A stretch of 33,555 nt of DNA from an uncultured Alphaproteobacteria bacterium (GTDB lineage Bacteria > Pseudomonadota > Alphaproteobacteria > Rhodobacterales > Rhodobacteraceae), in the NCBI GenBank assembly GCA_913031285.1, contig CAJWEI010000038.1, positions 1 through 33,555 on the forward strand, given 5' to 3'. The notes below the pieces were generated by a model that was not told where the DNA came from, ran no database searches, and saw only the letters and a list, made by a program, of their open reading frames with translations. The position numbers and the translations under genes were made by a program. Shown here piece after piece: positions 18,269 to 26,793 of this stretch (the stretch's first letter is position 1; every line of letters starts with the position of its first letter).

Positions 18269-19546
18269 TTACTTTAATGCTTCTGACAAAGCGCGCCAGC
18301 CGATATCTGTCCGATAAAACCCTTCTGGCCATTCCACTTGTTTCACCATATTGTAGGCATTCTGGCGTGCCTCACTCAGGCTCTCACCCCTTGCCGTGAA
18401 GTTGAGCACCCGCCCGCCCGTAGCGGTTATGTCGTTGCCAATTCTTGTGGTTCCAGCGTGAAAACACATATTCTTGGAATCTTTCACCACTTTTTCAAGA
18501 CCCGTTATGATTGATCCTTTTTCATAGCTGCCCGGATAACCCTGCGCTGCCATTACAACTGTTAAAGCATGGTCGCCGGCCCAGTTGACATGTAAGCCTT
18601 CCAGTTCGCCCTTTGCAGTCGCTTCGATTAAATCAAAGGCTTGCCCCCCAAGGCGCATCATCAGCACTTGGCATTCTGGATCACCGAAACGGACGTTATA
18701 TTCCACCAGCCTTGGTTGCCCGTTTTTGATCATAAGGCCAACATAGAGTACTCCCTGATAGGGCGTACCCCGATTTACAAGCACCTGTAGTGTTGGTTCG
18801 ACGATTTCACTCATCGTTTTTTCCAAAGTATTGTTATCGAGAACAGGGGCCGGTGAATAGGCGCCCATTCCGCCAGTGTTTGGGCCTGTGTCTCCATCAA
18901 ACGCACGCTTGTGATCTTGTGCGGTTCCAATCGAAACCGCCGTCATACCATCACAGAGTACAAAAAGCGATGCTTCTTCTCCCTCCATGAATTCTTCAAT
19001 AACAACCCCTGTACCAGTCGCTCTATACTCTCCGCCAAGCATTGTTTCAACCGCGCCGAAAGCAGTCTCTAAATCCATTGCCACCACAACGCCTTTTCCA
19101 GCAGCCAGTCCATCTGCCTTTATGACTATAGGTGCGCCTTGATTTCGAATATAAGCTTTAGCAGAGTTGAGATCGCTAAAATATTTATGAGCAGCGGTTG
19201 GCGCGTTGGCCTGAGCACACACCTCTTTGGTAAAGTTCTTGCTGGCCTCAAGCTTGGCTGCGGCTTTATCTGGTCCAAAGGTGGTAATACCTGCTTCCCG
19301 CAAGGATTGTGCAACTCCTGCGACCAAAGGGGCTTCTGGTCCTACGATGACAAAGTCCACTTTATGGATTTGTACGAAATCCAAGACAGCATCAGGATTT
19401 TCAATCTCCAAGGAGTGGCATTTTGCAATCTTGGCGATACCTGCATTTCCAGGGGCGCAAAGTATTTCTTCGCACTTGGGGTTCTGTTTTATAGCCCAAG
19501 CCAGCGCATGTTCGCGCCCACCTCCACCTAAAATTAGTATCTTCAT
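18269..19546 (-). CDS. purD: Phosphoribosylamine-glycine ligase
   Basis: ATP-grasp enzyme that joins glycine to phosphoribosylamine, the second step of purine synthesis. N-terminal GGGGREHALAWAIKQ; DFVIVGPEAPLVAG; ATP-grasp core with APIVIKADGLAAGKGVVVA and VIEEFMEGEEASLFVLCDG; QDHKRAFDGDTGPNTGGMGAYSPAP; and YNVRFGDPECQVLMMRL (metal site). Length of 425 residues is normal. AGAGGTACAGAAG precedes the ATG. Divergent from xseA, with 70 bases between them. Confidence 0.97.
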   Translation of the reverse strand: MKILILGGGGREHALAWAIKQNPKCEEILCAPGNAGIAKIAKCHSLEIENPDAVLDFVQIHKVDFVIVGPEAPLVAGVAQSLREAGITTFGPDKAAAKLEASKNFTKEVCAQANAPTAAHKYFSDLNSAKAYIRNQGAPIVIKADGLAAGKGVVVAMDLETAFGAVETMLGGEYRATGTGVVIEEFMEGEEASLFVLCDGMTAVSIGTAQDHKRAFDGDTGPNTGGMGAYSPAPVLDNNTLEKTMSEIVEPTLQVLVNRGTPYQGVLYVGLMIKNGQPRLVEYNVRFGDPECQVLMMRLGGQAFDLIEATAKGELEGLHVNWAGDHALTVVMAAQGYPGSYEKGSIITGLEKVVKDSKNMCFHAGTTRIGNDITATGGRVLNFTARGESLSEARQNAYNMVKQVEWPEGFYRTDIGWRALSEALK

Positions 19547-19616
19547 CTTCTGTACCTCTTGGACTTTGTTGCATTGCGTTCTAAGCTTGTCAGGAAAGTG
19601 TTACAAGTGAGCGCCT

Positions 19617-21164
19617 ATGAATGATCTTATAGATGACCCCGAAATAGGTTTAAATGATCCAGAATTCAGCGTTTCTGAAATTTCTGTTGCAATTAAGCGC
19701 ATTATAGAGGGTGAATTTTCGCACGTTCGGATAAAAGGTGAAATTGGGAGAGTGTCCTTTCCCCGATCTGGGCATTTATACCTAGATCTTAAGGACAATA
19801 AATCGGTGATCTCTGCCGTGATTTGGAACGCGGGTGCCTCCCGATTACAAATCTGGCCGGAAGAGGGGCTCGAAGTTGTCGCCACCGGTCGTATCACTAC
19901 ATTTGGTGGGCAATCAAAATATCAATTGGTAGTTGAGGATATAAAGCCTGCTGGTGTTGGTGCCTTGATGGCTATGCTTGAAAAGCGTAAAGCAATGCTG
20001 GCAGCGGAAGGTCTTTTTGATGAGACGCATAAAAAGAGCATTCCTTATCTCCCAGAGATCATAGGGGTTATTACGTCGCCTTCTGGGGCGGTTATTCGCG
20101 ATATCCTGCACCGTTTGCGCGATCGTTTTCCGAGCAAAGTACTAATCTGGCCCGTCGCCGTACAGGGAGATAAATGTGCGTTAGACGTCGCGGCGGCGAT
20201 TGCTGGTTTTAATGCGCTTACCATAGGCGGTGCGGTCCCAAGACCAGATTTATTGATTGTTGCGCGCGGTGGTGGCTCACTTGAAGATCTTTGGGGGTTC
20301 AACGAGGAAATCGTTGCGAGAGCGACGGCAGCTTCAGATATTCCATTAATTTCGGCCGTTGGTCACGAATCAGATACTACATTGATTGACTTTGTCTCTG
20401 ACAAGCGTGCACCGACACCTACTGCTGCGGCTGAGTTGGCCGTCCCGGTTCGGCACGAACTTTTGGCTTGGGCTGAAACTCAAAGTGTGCGTATTAGGCG
20501 GGCGATGAGCAATCATCTCATCACAAGATTGCAGCGGTTGCAGGATTTAGGGCGCGTCTTGCCAAAACCAGATGCGCTTTTCATTTACGAACGGCAAAAG
20601 CTTGATCATACGTCCGAGCGCTTGCCAGCCGCACTGGTTGCTCTTGTCCAAAAACAAAAAATGAATATCTACGATGTTTCGGGCACGCTTCACGCATCTT
20701 TTGTTCGATCAAAAGTAGATAGCGCCGCAAGCTGTTATGGTCTTATTGAACCGCGCTTGAAATCTGCGTTAGATCGATCTGTCAATTTGCGAAAGACTGA
20801 ACTAAAGCGTCTATCTTCCCGGCTTGTGCCACGTTTGGTTGATAGAAAAGTAAACGACGGCAAAGAGGCGTTTAAGCAGGCTGCAAAAAGCCTTTCAACT
20901 GCGTCTAATCAGTATGTGGCGAGCCTGAAAGACAGATTGACTGGATTACAGAGGCTACGTGAAACACTGGGCTATAAGGCAACCCTGAACCGCGGTTACA
21001 CAGTTGTTCGCTCTGGTGATGGAGTAATCACAACAACGAAAGAGGCCAAGAGCGCTGAGGTACTAGAGATTGAATTTTCTGATGGCCGATTATCGGTGTT
21101 GGGTAAATCAAAAGCTACTAAAAAATCGGCGACCCCTAGTTTGGATCAAGGATCGCTATTTTAG
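19617..21164 (+). CDS. xseA: Exodeoxyribonuclease VII large subunit
   Basis: Catalytic subunit of ExoVII, which degrades single-stranded DNA and works with XseB. The N-terminal OB domain (FSHVRIKGEIGRVSFPRSGHLYLDLKD) is followed by the catalytic domain with IGVITSPSGAVIRDILHRL, LLIVARGGGSLEDLWGFNEE and ISAVGHESDTTLIDFVSDKRAPTPTAAAEL, then a long helical region and a C-terminal beta segment (TLNRGYTVVRSGDG). Length of 515 residues is normal. The stop overlaps that of the converging neighbour by four bases. xseB is not in the window. Confidence 0.96.
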   Translation: MNDLIDDPEIGLNDPEFSVSEISVAIKRIIEGEFSHVRIKGEIGRVSFPRSGHLYLDLKDNKSVISAVIWNAGASRLQIWPEEGLEVVATGRITTFGGQSKYQLVVEDIKPAGVGALMAMLEKRKAMLAAEGLFDETHKKSIPYLPEIIGVITSPSGAVIRDILHRLRDRFPSKVLIWPVAVQGDKCALDVAAAIAGFNALTIGGAVPRPDLLIVARGGGSLEDLWGFNEEIVARATAASDIPLISAVGHESDTTLIDFVSDKRAPTPTAAAELAVPVRHELLAWAETQSVRIRRAMSNHLITRLQRLQDLGRVLPKPDALFIYERQKLDHTSERLPAALVALVQKQKMNIYDVSGTLHASFVRSKVDSAASCYGLIEPRLKSALDRSVNLRKTELKRLSSRLVPRLVDRKVNDGKEAFKQAAKSLSTASNQYVASLKDRLTGLQRLRETLGYKATLNRGYTVVRSGDGVITTTKEAKSAEVLEIEFSDGRLSVLGKSKATKKSATPSLDQGSLF

Positions 21165-21556
21165 ACACCAACCTCAGGACCAGGGCATTCAAGGGGGGTG
21201 GGTGCGCGACTCGCCTCGTAGAGTGGTGCGCTGAGCTCATCGTCAGGAAATTTTGCAATTAATCTGTCACCGTCTTTGAAAAACTGCCAGCATTGTATTT
21301 CTATGTCTGGTCCGTATTCAAAACAGATCATATCCTCTCGCTGTTGCCATGTTCCAAAAAGGCAGTTGCCGTCTAGAAAGGACCAGTGCACGCGTCCACC
21401 CTCAAAATAGGATTCCGCGCCATAAACTGACCCGTTTTGGCTATAATAGAGGGTTTGACCATTTGTATAGCTTTCAAATTCATCTGCTGACATAGACGTG
21501 TCTGCTGAAGACGTTGAAAAGTTTAGACATAACAGGGCACTAAGAATGAATTTCAT
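21161..21556 (-). CDS. Conserved hypothetical secreted protein
   Basis: A 131-residue protein with a signal peptide (MKFILSALLCLNFSTSSADT, cleavage likely after about residue 18). The mature part has the pattern SADEFESYTNGQTLYYSQNG, HWSFLDGNCLFGTWQQREDMICFEYG, CWQFFKDGD and LECPGPEVGV; four Cys could form two periplasmic disulfides. I recall similar proteins in Rhodobacteraceae, without known function. The frame is open to 21592, but the ATG at 21556 starts the signal peptide directly. It converges with xseA and shares four bases with it. Confidence 0.75.
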   Translation of the reverse strand: MKFILSALLCLNFSTSSADTSMSADEFESYTNGQTLYYSQNGSVYGAESYFEGGRVHWSFLDGNCLFGTWQQREDMICFEYGPDIEIQCWQFFKDGDRLIAKFPDDELSAPLYEASRAPTPLECPGPEVGV

Positions 21557-21733
21557 ATTTAAAATGTAACATAATCGAGAGCGCTTTTGCAAAGTAATGT
21601 TTCCTCTAGCGGTCGTTTTGGCGATTAATCTTATATTAAAAACGCATCTGACGCATTGTATGTCGCTTTTATCCTCACGCTATACCTCAACTTTGCGATA
21701 CGTTATTAAAAATAGATAACGGAGTAGGCTATT

Positions 21734-23419
21734 ATGCCATTAGACGATCGCAAAGGCGTGTGGAAGTCTGGGAAGGGCCGTGGGCGTAAAACTCCCAAGG
21801 GCCGCCAATATGAAGATGACGCTCTAGACGAGGTTAGAACGCTTTTGCTCGATCTGCCACGTGACCGCGATCTATTGATCGAATTTTTGCATTTGATTCA
21901 AGATAAGTACGGGCATTTATCGGCAGCTCATTTGCGTGCTTTGGCAGAAGAGATGCGTTTATCTATGGCAGAAATTTACGAAGTAGCAACTTTTTATGCT
22001 CATTTTGATGTTGTTAAAGAAGGACAGACACCACCGCCGGCTCTGACGATCCGTGTTTGTGACAGTCTGAGCTGCGAACTAGCAGGTGCAAAGCAACTTA
22101 AAAAAGTACTTGAAGATGGATTGGATCAATCCGAGGTACGCGTGTTGCGTGCCCCTTGCATGGGTAGATGCGATACAGCTCCAGTAGTGGAGCTTGGCCA
22201 CAAACATATTGATCACGCTAATTTTGACACAGTGAAGGTGGCCGTTGAGGTCTCTGATACGCATGCTGAAATTCCAGATTACGAGACTTACAAGAGCTAC
22301 CGTGCGAGTGGTGGCTATCATGTTTTAGAAAATTTACGTGCAAGCGGCAATTGGGAAGATGTTCAAGAAGACGTTCTGGCCTCTGGTCTGCGTGGTTTGG
22401 GCGGAGCTGGATTTCCATCGGGGAAGAAATGGGGGTTTGTCCGGATGAATGAGGGCCCGCGCTATCTGGCCGTTAATGGCGATGAAGGCGAGCCGGGCAC
22501 TTTTAAAGACCGCTATTATCTGGAGCGCACTCCACATATTTTCCTAGAGGGAATGTTAATTGCTGCTTGGGCAGTTGAGGCAGAAAAAGCCTTCATCTAC
22601 ATGCGCGACGAATATCCTGCAGTGCTTCATATTCTGGCGGAGGAAATCAAAGCTCTTGAGAACGCAGGGGTAGTCGCACCGGGCTTTATAGATTTAAGGC
22701 GCGGGGCTGGAGCTTATATTTGTGGTGAAGAGAGCGCTATGATTGAAAGTATTGAGGGCAAACGCGGTATGCCGCGTCACCGTCCACCCTTTGTGGCTCA
22801 AGTGGGAATTTTCAATCGACCGACGTTGGTGCACAATGTTGAGACGCTCTATTGGGTTGCAAAAATATGTCGTGAGGGATCAGAGATATTATCCTCTGTC
22901 GAAATGAACGGGCGCAAAGGTTTGCGTAGCTATTCGGTCTCTGGTCGTGTGGAAAACCCAGGGGTATTTTTGCTTCCTGCGGGGTCCACAATTATGGATA
23001 TAATAGAGGCAAGCGGTGGCATGTTGGAGGGTCATATCTTTAAGGCTTATCAACCTGGGGGGCCGTCTTCTGGACTATTGCCTGCTCATATGGACGATAT
23101 CGCGCTTGATTTTGACACTCTCCAGCCGCATGGATCGTTTATTGGTTCGGCCGCAGTTGTGATTTTATCAGATCAGGATCGGGCACGTGACGCAGCCCTC
23201 AATATGCTGCGGTTTTTTGAAGATGAAAGTTGCGGTCAATGCACGCCATGCCGCGTGGGCTGTGAAAAAGCGGTTAAACTGATGCAGCAGGAGAATTGGG
23301 ATATAGACCTGCTCGAAGACGTAAGCTCAGCAATGGTTGATGCATCTATATGCGGATTGGGACAAGCCGCTCCAAACCCCATTCGGATGACAATAAAACA
23401 CTTTGCCGAAGAAATATAA
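21734..23419 (+). CDS. fdsB: NAD-dependent formate dehydrogenase beta subunit, FdsG-FdsB (NuoE-NuoF-like) fusion
   Basis: Diaphorase part of a soluble NAD+-linked formate dehydrogenase, passing electrons from the catalytic alpha subunit to NAD+. Residues about 25-165 form a NuoE/FdsG-like thioredoxin-fold domain with 2Fe-2S ligands Cys109, Cys114, Cys142 and Cys146. The rest is NuoF/FdsB-like: GLRGLGGAGFPSGKKWGF (NADH/FMN site), NGDEGEPGTFKDRYY, GAGAYICGEESAMIESIEGKRGMPR, and 4Fe-4S ligands Cys500, Cys503, Cys506 and Cys540 in ESCGQCTPCRVGC and SICGLG. It looks intact. The molybdenum- or tungsten-containing alpha subunit gene that normally follows is absent; ftsY starts 238 bases later. Complex I NuoF is less likely because of the N-terminal fusion. 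Confidence 0.87.
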   Translation: MPLDDRKGVWKSGKGRGRKTPKGRQYEDDALDEVRTLLLDLPRDRDLLIEFLHLIQDKYGHLSAAHLRALAEEMRLSMAEIYEVATFYAHFDVVKEGQTPPPALTIRVCDSLSCELAGAKQLKKVLEDGLDQSEVRVLRAPCMGRCDTAPVVELGHKHIDHANFDTVKVAVEVSDTHAEIPDYETYKSYRASGGYHVLENLRASGNWEDVQEDVLASGLRGLGGAGFPSGKKWGFVRMNEGPRYLAVNGDEGEPGTFKDRYYLERTPHIFLEGMLIAAWAVEAEKAFIYMRDEYPAVLHILAEEIKALENAGVVAPGFIDLRRGAGAYICGEESAMIESIEGKRGMPRHRPPFVAQVGIFNRPTLVHNVETLYWVAKICREGSEILSSVEMNGRKGLRSYSVSGRVENPGVFLLPAGSTIMDIIEASGGMLEGHIFKAYQPGGPSSGLLPAHMDDIALDFDTLQPHGSFIGSAAVVILSDQDRARDAALNMLRFFEDESCGQCTPCRVGCEKAVKLMQQENWDIDLLEDVSSAMVDASICGLGQAAPNPIRMTIKHFAEEI

Positions 23420-23657
23420 TCGATGGTATCGCAAAATGGTTATTTGTGTTTTGCAAAATCTTCATCACCTGGCCGCTACAATGTACGGGCAACCCGTAAA
23501 GACCTTGAATTGAATTTTTTGATCTCGTTAAAGAGTGGTGGTTTGCAAACATAGTCTTCAGTTTTTGATTTTAGACCTAAATACTGGAGCGTGCTCTTTT
23601 CTTTTGAGCTAAAGCAGATTAGTTGAAGAATATAGTCCCACTACATCGGTAGCACCT

Positions 23658-24932
23658 ATGGCTTTTTTCAAGAAACTAAAGGAAAAACTGTTCAAATCGT
23701 CTTCTAAATTGGAAGAGGGTCTGGATGCGATCGTCGAAGATGGTGGAGAACTGTATGATGGGGAGAAACTCACAGATCAAGTTTCACCTAAAACGTTGGT
23801 CCCCAAACTGGCAGTTTCGGAAATTGTAATGGAAACATTAGAGAAAGCACCCGAAGCTGTAGAGATCGAACTGAACGCTATCCAAGCGGAGCCTGAAGCG
23901 CCCAAAGCTGAGCTGCCCACGGCTGATTTCCAAACGTTGAAGATCGATGACGAACAAAAGCAGGTCTCATTGGAAACAGTAGACTTAAAAAAAGATGTAC
24001 CCGCTTCTATGCTCGAGGCACCAGTCGAGAAAAGTACAGGCTCCGCAGGCTTTTTTAGCCGCTTGATGAGGCTTGAAGCCGAGCCAGCAGTGGTGCGCAG
24101 AGTTCTGGACGACAATATGCTCGAACAGTTAGAAGAGCTACTGATCTCGTCTGACATGGGGGTCGACACGGCACTTAGGGTCGCTGCAAATATTGCCGAA
24201 GGCCGATTTGGTAAAAAACTTTCAACAGATGAGATTAAAACACTTCTGTCCCGAGAAATTACTAGGATCATGGAGCCTGTTGCCAGGCCCCTGCCGCTTT
24301 ATTCTCAAACGCCGCAAGTCGTCTTGGTAGTCGGGGTGAACGGGTCTGGAAAAACAACAACGATTGGTAAATTGGCAAGCCAGTTTAAAGTAGCTGGAAA
24401 GTCCGTCGTAATTGCTGCGGGTGATACTTTTCGAGCTGCTGCAGTAGAGCAGTTACAGATTTGGGGGGACCGCGCGGGTGTGCCTGTACTTACTGCTGCA
24501 GAGGGGTCTGATCCGGCCAGTCTTGCCTTTGATGCGATTGAGAAAGCGCGGGCAGATCATGCAGATTTGCTTTTGATTGATACGGCTGGACGACTGCAAA
24601 ATAGAACTGATTTGATGGAAGAACTCTCTAAGATCGTGCGGGTTATAAAGAAACAGGATCCAGACGCGCCACATAATACTTTACTGGTGCTTGATGCGAC
24701 GACCGGACAGAATGCGTTAAACCAAGTGGATACATTTAAAAAGCTGGCCGACGTCAGTGGTCTTGTGATGACCAAATTGGACGGCACGGCAAAAGGTGGT
24801 GTCCTCGTCGCCCTAGCGGATAAATTTGGTCTTCCGATACATGCAATTGGTGTAGGTGAGCAAATTGATGACCTGTCCCCATTCGATCCCGAAGACTATG
24901 CTAAGGCTTTGACAGGTCAAGGGGTTTCATAA
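23658..24932 (+). CDS. ftsY: Signal recognition particle receptor FtsY
   Basis: GTPase that docks SRP-bound ribosomes at the membrane for co-translational insertion. The N-terminal A region (residues 1-130) starts MAFFKKLKEKLFKSSSKLEEG and is acidic, Glu-rich and repetitive. The NG domain follows: LEQLEELLISSDMGVDTA (N), G1 GVNGSGKTTTIGKLA, DTFRAAAVEQLQIW, G3 DTAGRLQ, G4 TKLDGTAKGG, and GVGEQIDDLSPFDPEDY at the end. Length of 424 residues is typical for the family. It stands between fdsB and the EamA pseudogene and yciB. Confidence 0.96.
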   Translation: MAFFKKLKEKLFKSSSKLEEGLDAIVEDGGELYDGEKLTDQVSPKTLVPKLAVSEIVMETLEKAPEAVEIELNAIQAEPEAPKAELPTADFQTLKIDDEQKQVSLETVDLKKDVPASMLEAPVEKSTGSAGFFSRLMRLEAEPAVVRRVLDDNMLEQLEELLISSDMGVDTALRVAANIAEGRFGKKLSTDEIKTLLSREITRIMEPVARPLPLYSQTPQVVLVVGVNGSGKTTTIGKLASQFKVAGKSVVIAAGDTFRAAAVEQLQIWGDRAGVPVLTAAEGSDPASLAFDAIEKARADHADLLLIDTAGRLQNRTDLMEELSKIVRVIKKQDPDAPHNTLLVLDATTGQNALNQVDTFKKLADVSGLVMTKLDGTAKGGVLVALADKFGLPIHAIGVGEQIDDLSPFDPEDYAKALTGQGVS

Positions 24933-25026
24933 TTTACCCATATAAATCATTAAAGCATAGGTAATCACTCAATGATATTTGAAAGCAAAACTGTAAGTGG
25001 TTGAGTGGATTTTAAGTATATAAGAC

Positions 25027-25906
25027 ACGGCCAGTACACCTATTTTTGCTTCTGCTTTAGCAATTCTGGCTGCGTTTCTCCACGCAGTTTTTGCCGCTTT
25101 GCAAAAGGGGCGACATGAGCCTTGGCTTTCGCGCGCTGTTATCGATTTGTCCTATTTCATGATGGCATTGCCAGTGGCTCTTTTTGTTTTGCCGTGGCCT
25201 TAGCAGTCATTTTGGCTCATTATGATTGGTGTTTTTATAATTCACTTGAATCTATAAAATTCTTCAAGCCATGTCCCATACACGTGGAAATTATACTGTT
25301 GTTTACCCAGTCATGCGAGGGACGGCCCCTATTTTGCAATCATTGCGGCGTATCTGTTTTTGTGGGGACGCATTTAATGCAAAGCAATGGACTGGTGTTG
25401 CTATCCTATTGGGCGGTATTTTTAGTCTGGCAGCGTATAATATGATGTACATTAAAAACGCCAGGGACAAGCTTAGCATGGCAGCTGTTGTTTGCCGTTG
25501 CAACGGGCGCGTTCGTCACCCTTTACACGGCCTATTGGCCTATGATGCATGGGGAATTCGTCAGGCGACTAATTCGTTTTTTTATCGTCTGGTTCTTTGT
25601 CATCGATGGTATTGCTCTTCCACCTTTTATTTTTTCAGGTGGCTCTGCACAGACAACCATCCGGCTGTTGGTCCGCTGATACTTCGTGGTGTGGTAGGTG
25701 GAATTATTGCTATTTTCAGTTTTGGCTCAATAATGACGGCAACTCGTCTGGACAAAGTCGGTGAAGCCGCGATATTGCGTGAGACGTCGACAAATTTTGC
25801 CGCTCTTATTGGATGGTATTTTTTGAAAGAACCGGTTGGACCTTATCGCAGTCTTATGATGTTTATGGTTGCATTTGGCGCAGTATTTGTGGAATTTGGG
25901 GATTAG
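25027..25906 (+). pseudogene. Broken EamA/DMT-family permease gene
   Basis: A drug/metabolite-transporter-type permease split over all three frames. Frame 1 (from 25027) reads ASTPIFASALAILAAFLHAVFAALQKGRH and ALPVALFVLPWP, then TAG at 25201-25203. Another frame gives FWLIMIGVFIIHLNL, then KILQAMSHTRGNYTVVYPVMRGTAPI, FAIIAAYLFLWGRI and QWTGVAILLGGIFSLAAYN. A further shift gives FAVATGAFVTLYTAYWPMMHGE, then GPLILRGVVGGIIAIFSFGSIM and EAAILRETSTNFAALIGWYFLKEP to a TAG at 25904-25906. The expected start codon is ACG (25027), a likely ATG loss. Several frameshifts plus stops make function impossible. It lies between ftsY and yciB, both intact. Confidence 0.88.
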
Positions 25907-25917
25907 CGGGAACCTTC

Positions 25918-26517
25918 ATGACTGAAAACAAAAACTCTTCTCTTATCTCATCGGCGCTCGAAATTGCGCCAGTCATTATATTTTTTTTGGTTTTTATTTG
26001 GCGTAAGGGCGAAACAGTTATCATTTATGGGCGTGAATATGATGCCCTGATTCAGGCTACTGCTATTTTTGTGCCGTTTATGGTTTTGTCTACGGCAATT
26101 GGCTGGTGGATCAATGGCCATCTGTCCAAAGTACAGGTTCTGACGCTGACTCTTGTAGTCGTTTTCGGAGCTTTAACAGTTTTTTTGAACGATGAGCGCT
26201 TTTTCAAAATGAAACCTACGATAATCTATGTCATATTCGGTGCGATTATCTCTTTTGGGCTGCTTCGTGGAAAAAATTACATTCAATCATTACTTGGCGA
26301 CAAGCTACCGATGGAGGATGCCGGTTGGCAGATCATTGGTAGAAGGCTCGCCATATTCTTTTTTGCACTAGCATTTCTAAATGAGGTTATTTGGAGAACT
26401 CAAAGCAGCGAAGCATGGGTTTATTTCAAAACCTTTGGTTTGACTGGGGCGGTTGTGCTCTTCATGATCCTGCAGTATCCAGTCATGCGAAAATATGGAC
26501 AGCTAGAAGACCCTTAG
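25918..26517 (+). CDS. yciB: Inner membrane septation protein YciB/IspZ (septation protein A)
   Basis: Polytopic inner-membrane protein of the YciB family, linked to cell-envelope integrity and division in other bacteria. The 199-residue protein has LEIAPVIIFFLVFIW, a series of about five to six membrane segments (for example ALIQATAIFVPFMVLSTAIGWW, VLTLTLVVVFGALTVFL and IIYVIFGAIISFGLL), and the family block NDERFFKMKPTIIYV plus FALAFLNEVIWRTQSSEAWVYFKTFG. GGGA lies before the ATG at 25918. The frame extends upstream into the EamA pseudogene, but that part is a shadow of it. Twelve bases separate it from the pseudogene stop. Confidence 0.9.
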   Translation: MTENKNSSLISSALEIAPVIIFFLVFIWRKGETVIIYGREYDALIQATAIFVPFMVLSTAIGWWINGHLSKVQVLTLTLVVVFGALTVFLNDERFFKMKPTIIYVIFGAIISFGLLRGKNYIQSLLGDKLPMEDAGWQIIGRRLAIFFFALAFLNEVIWRTQSSEAWVYFKTFGLTGAVVLFMILQYPVMRKYGQLEDP

Positions 26518-26731
26518 CCTTTGGCTTGATCCAAGACTTGGGCTTGGCGCGAACATGGGCTCAATAAATTATTTTTTCGTTATCTGACGTTTAAGTGGCA
26601 CAACTATGAAGCGCACGCCCTTTGCTTGTGTCTGGCTTGAGCATTTAACTTATCTAGCGTGGCTGATTGTTGTGGGAATTTATTACCAGATTTAGGTCAA
26701 CTTTTTAAAATTTGTTAAAAGATCAGAAGGA

Positions 26732-26768
26732 AAGCCCTTTTCGCTTGGCCGCGTTCAGGGCTTTTTTA
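26732..26768 (+). terminator. Terminator-like hairpin in the metZ leader
   Basis: AAGCCCT (26732-26738) pairs with AGGGCTT (26757-26763), with an 18-base loop, and the T-run continues. It lies 215 bases after yciB and only 26 bases before the metZ ATG, so it may end the yciB transcript or be the leftover of a leader attenuator for metZ. Confidence 0.6.
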
Positions 26769-26793
26769 TGTCCGTAAAGGCAGAGGGTTTAAG

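Noticed and set aside
23423-23554. 43-codon frame after fdsB as a formate dehydrogenase alpha relic or small gene
   Set aside because: The translation has none of the alpha-subunit Cys motifs and no recognisable similarity; too short to support as a gene.
26518-26793. SAM-II riboswitch before metZ
   Set aside because: metZ leaders in alphaproteobacteria often carry one, but the expected conserved segments could not be traced in this region; only a simple hairpin with a T-run is visible.
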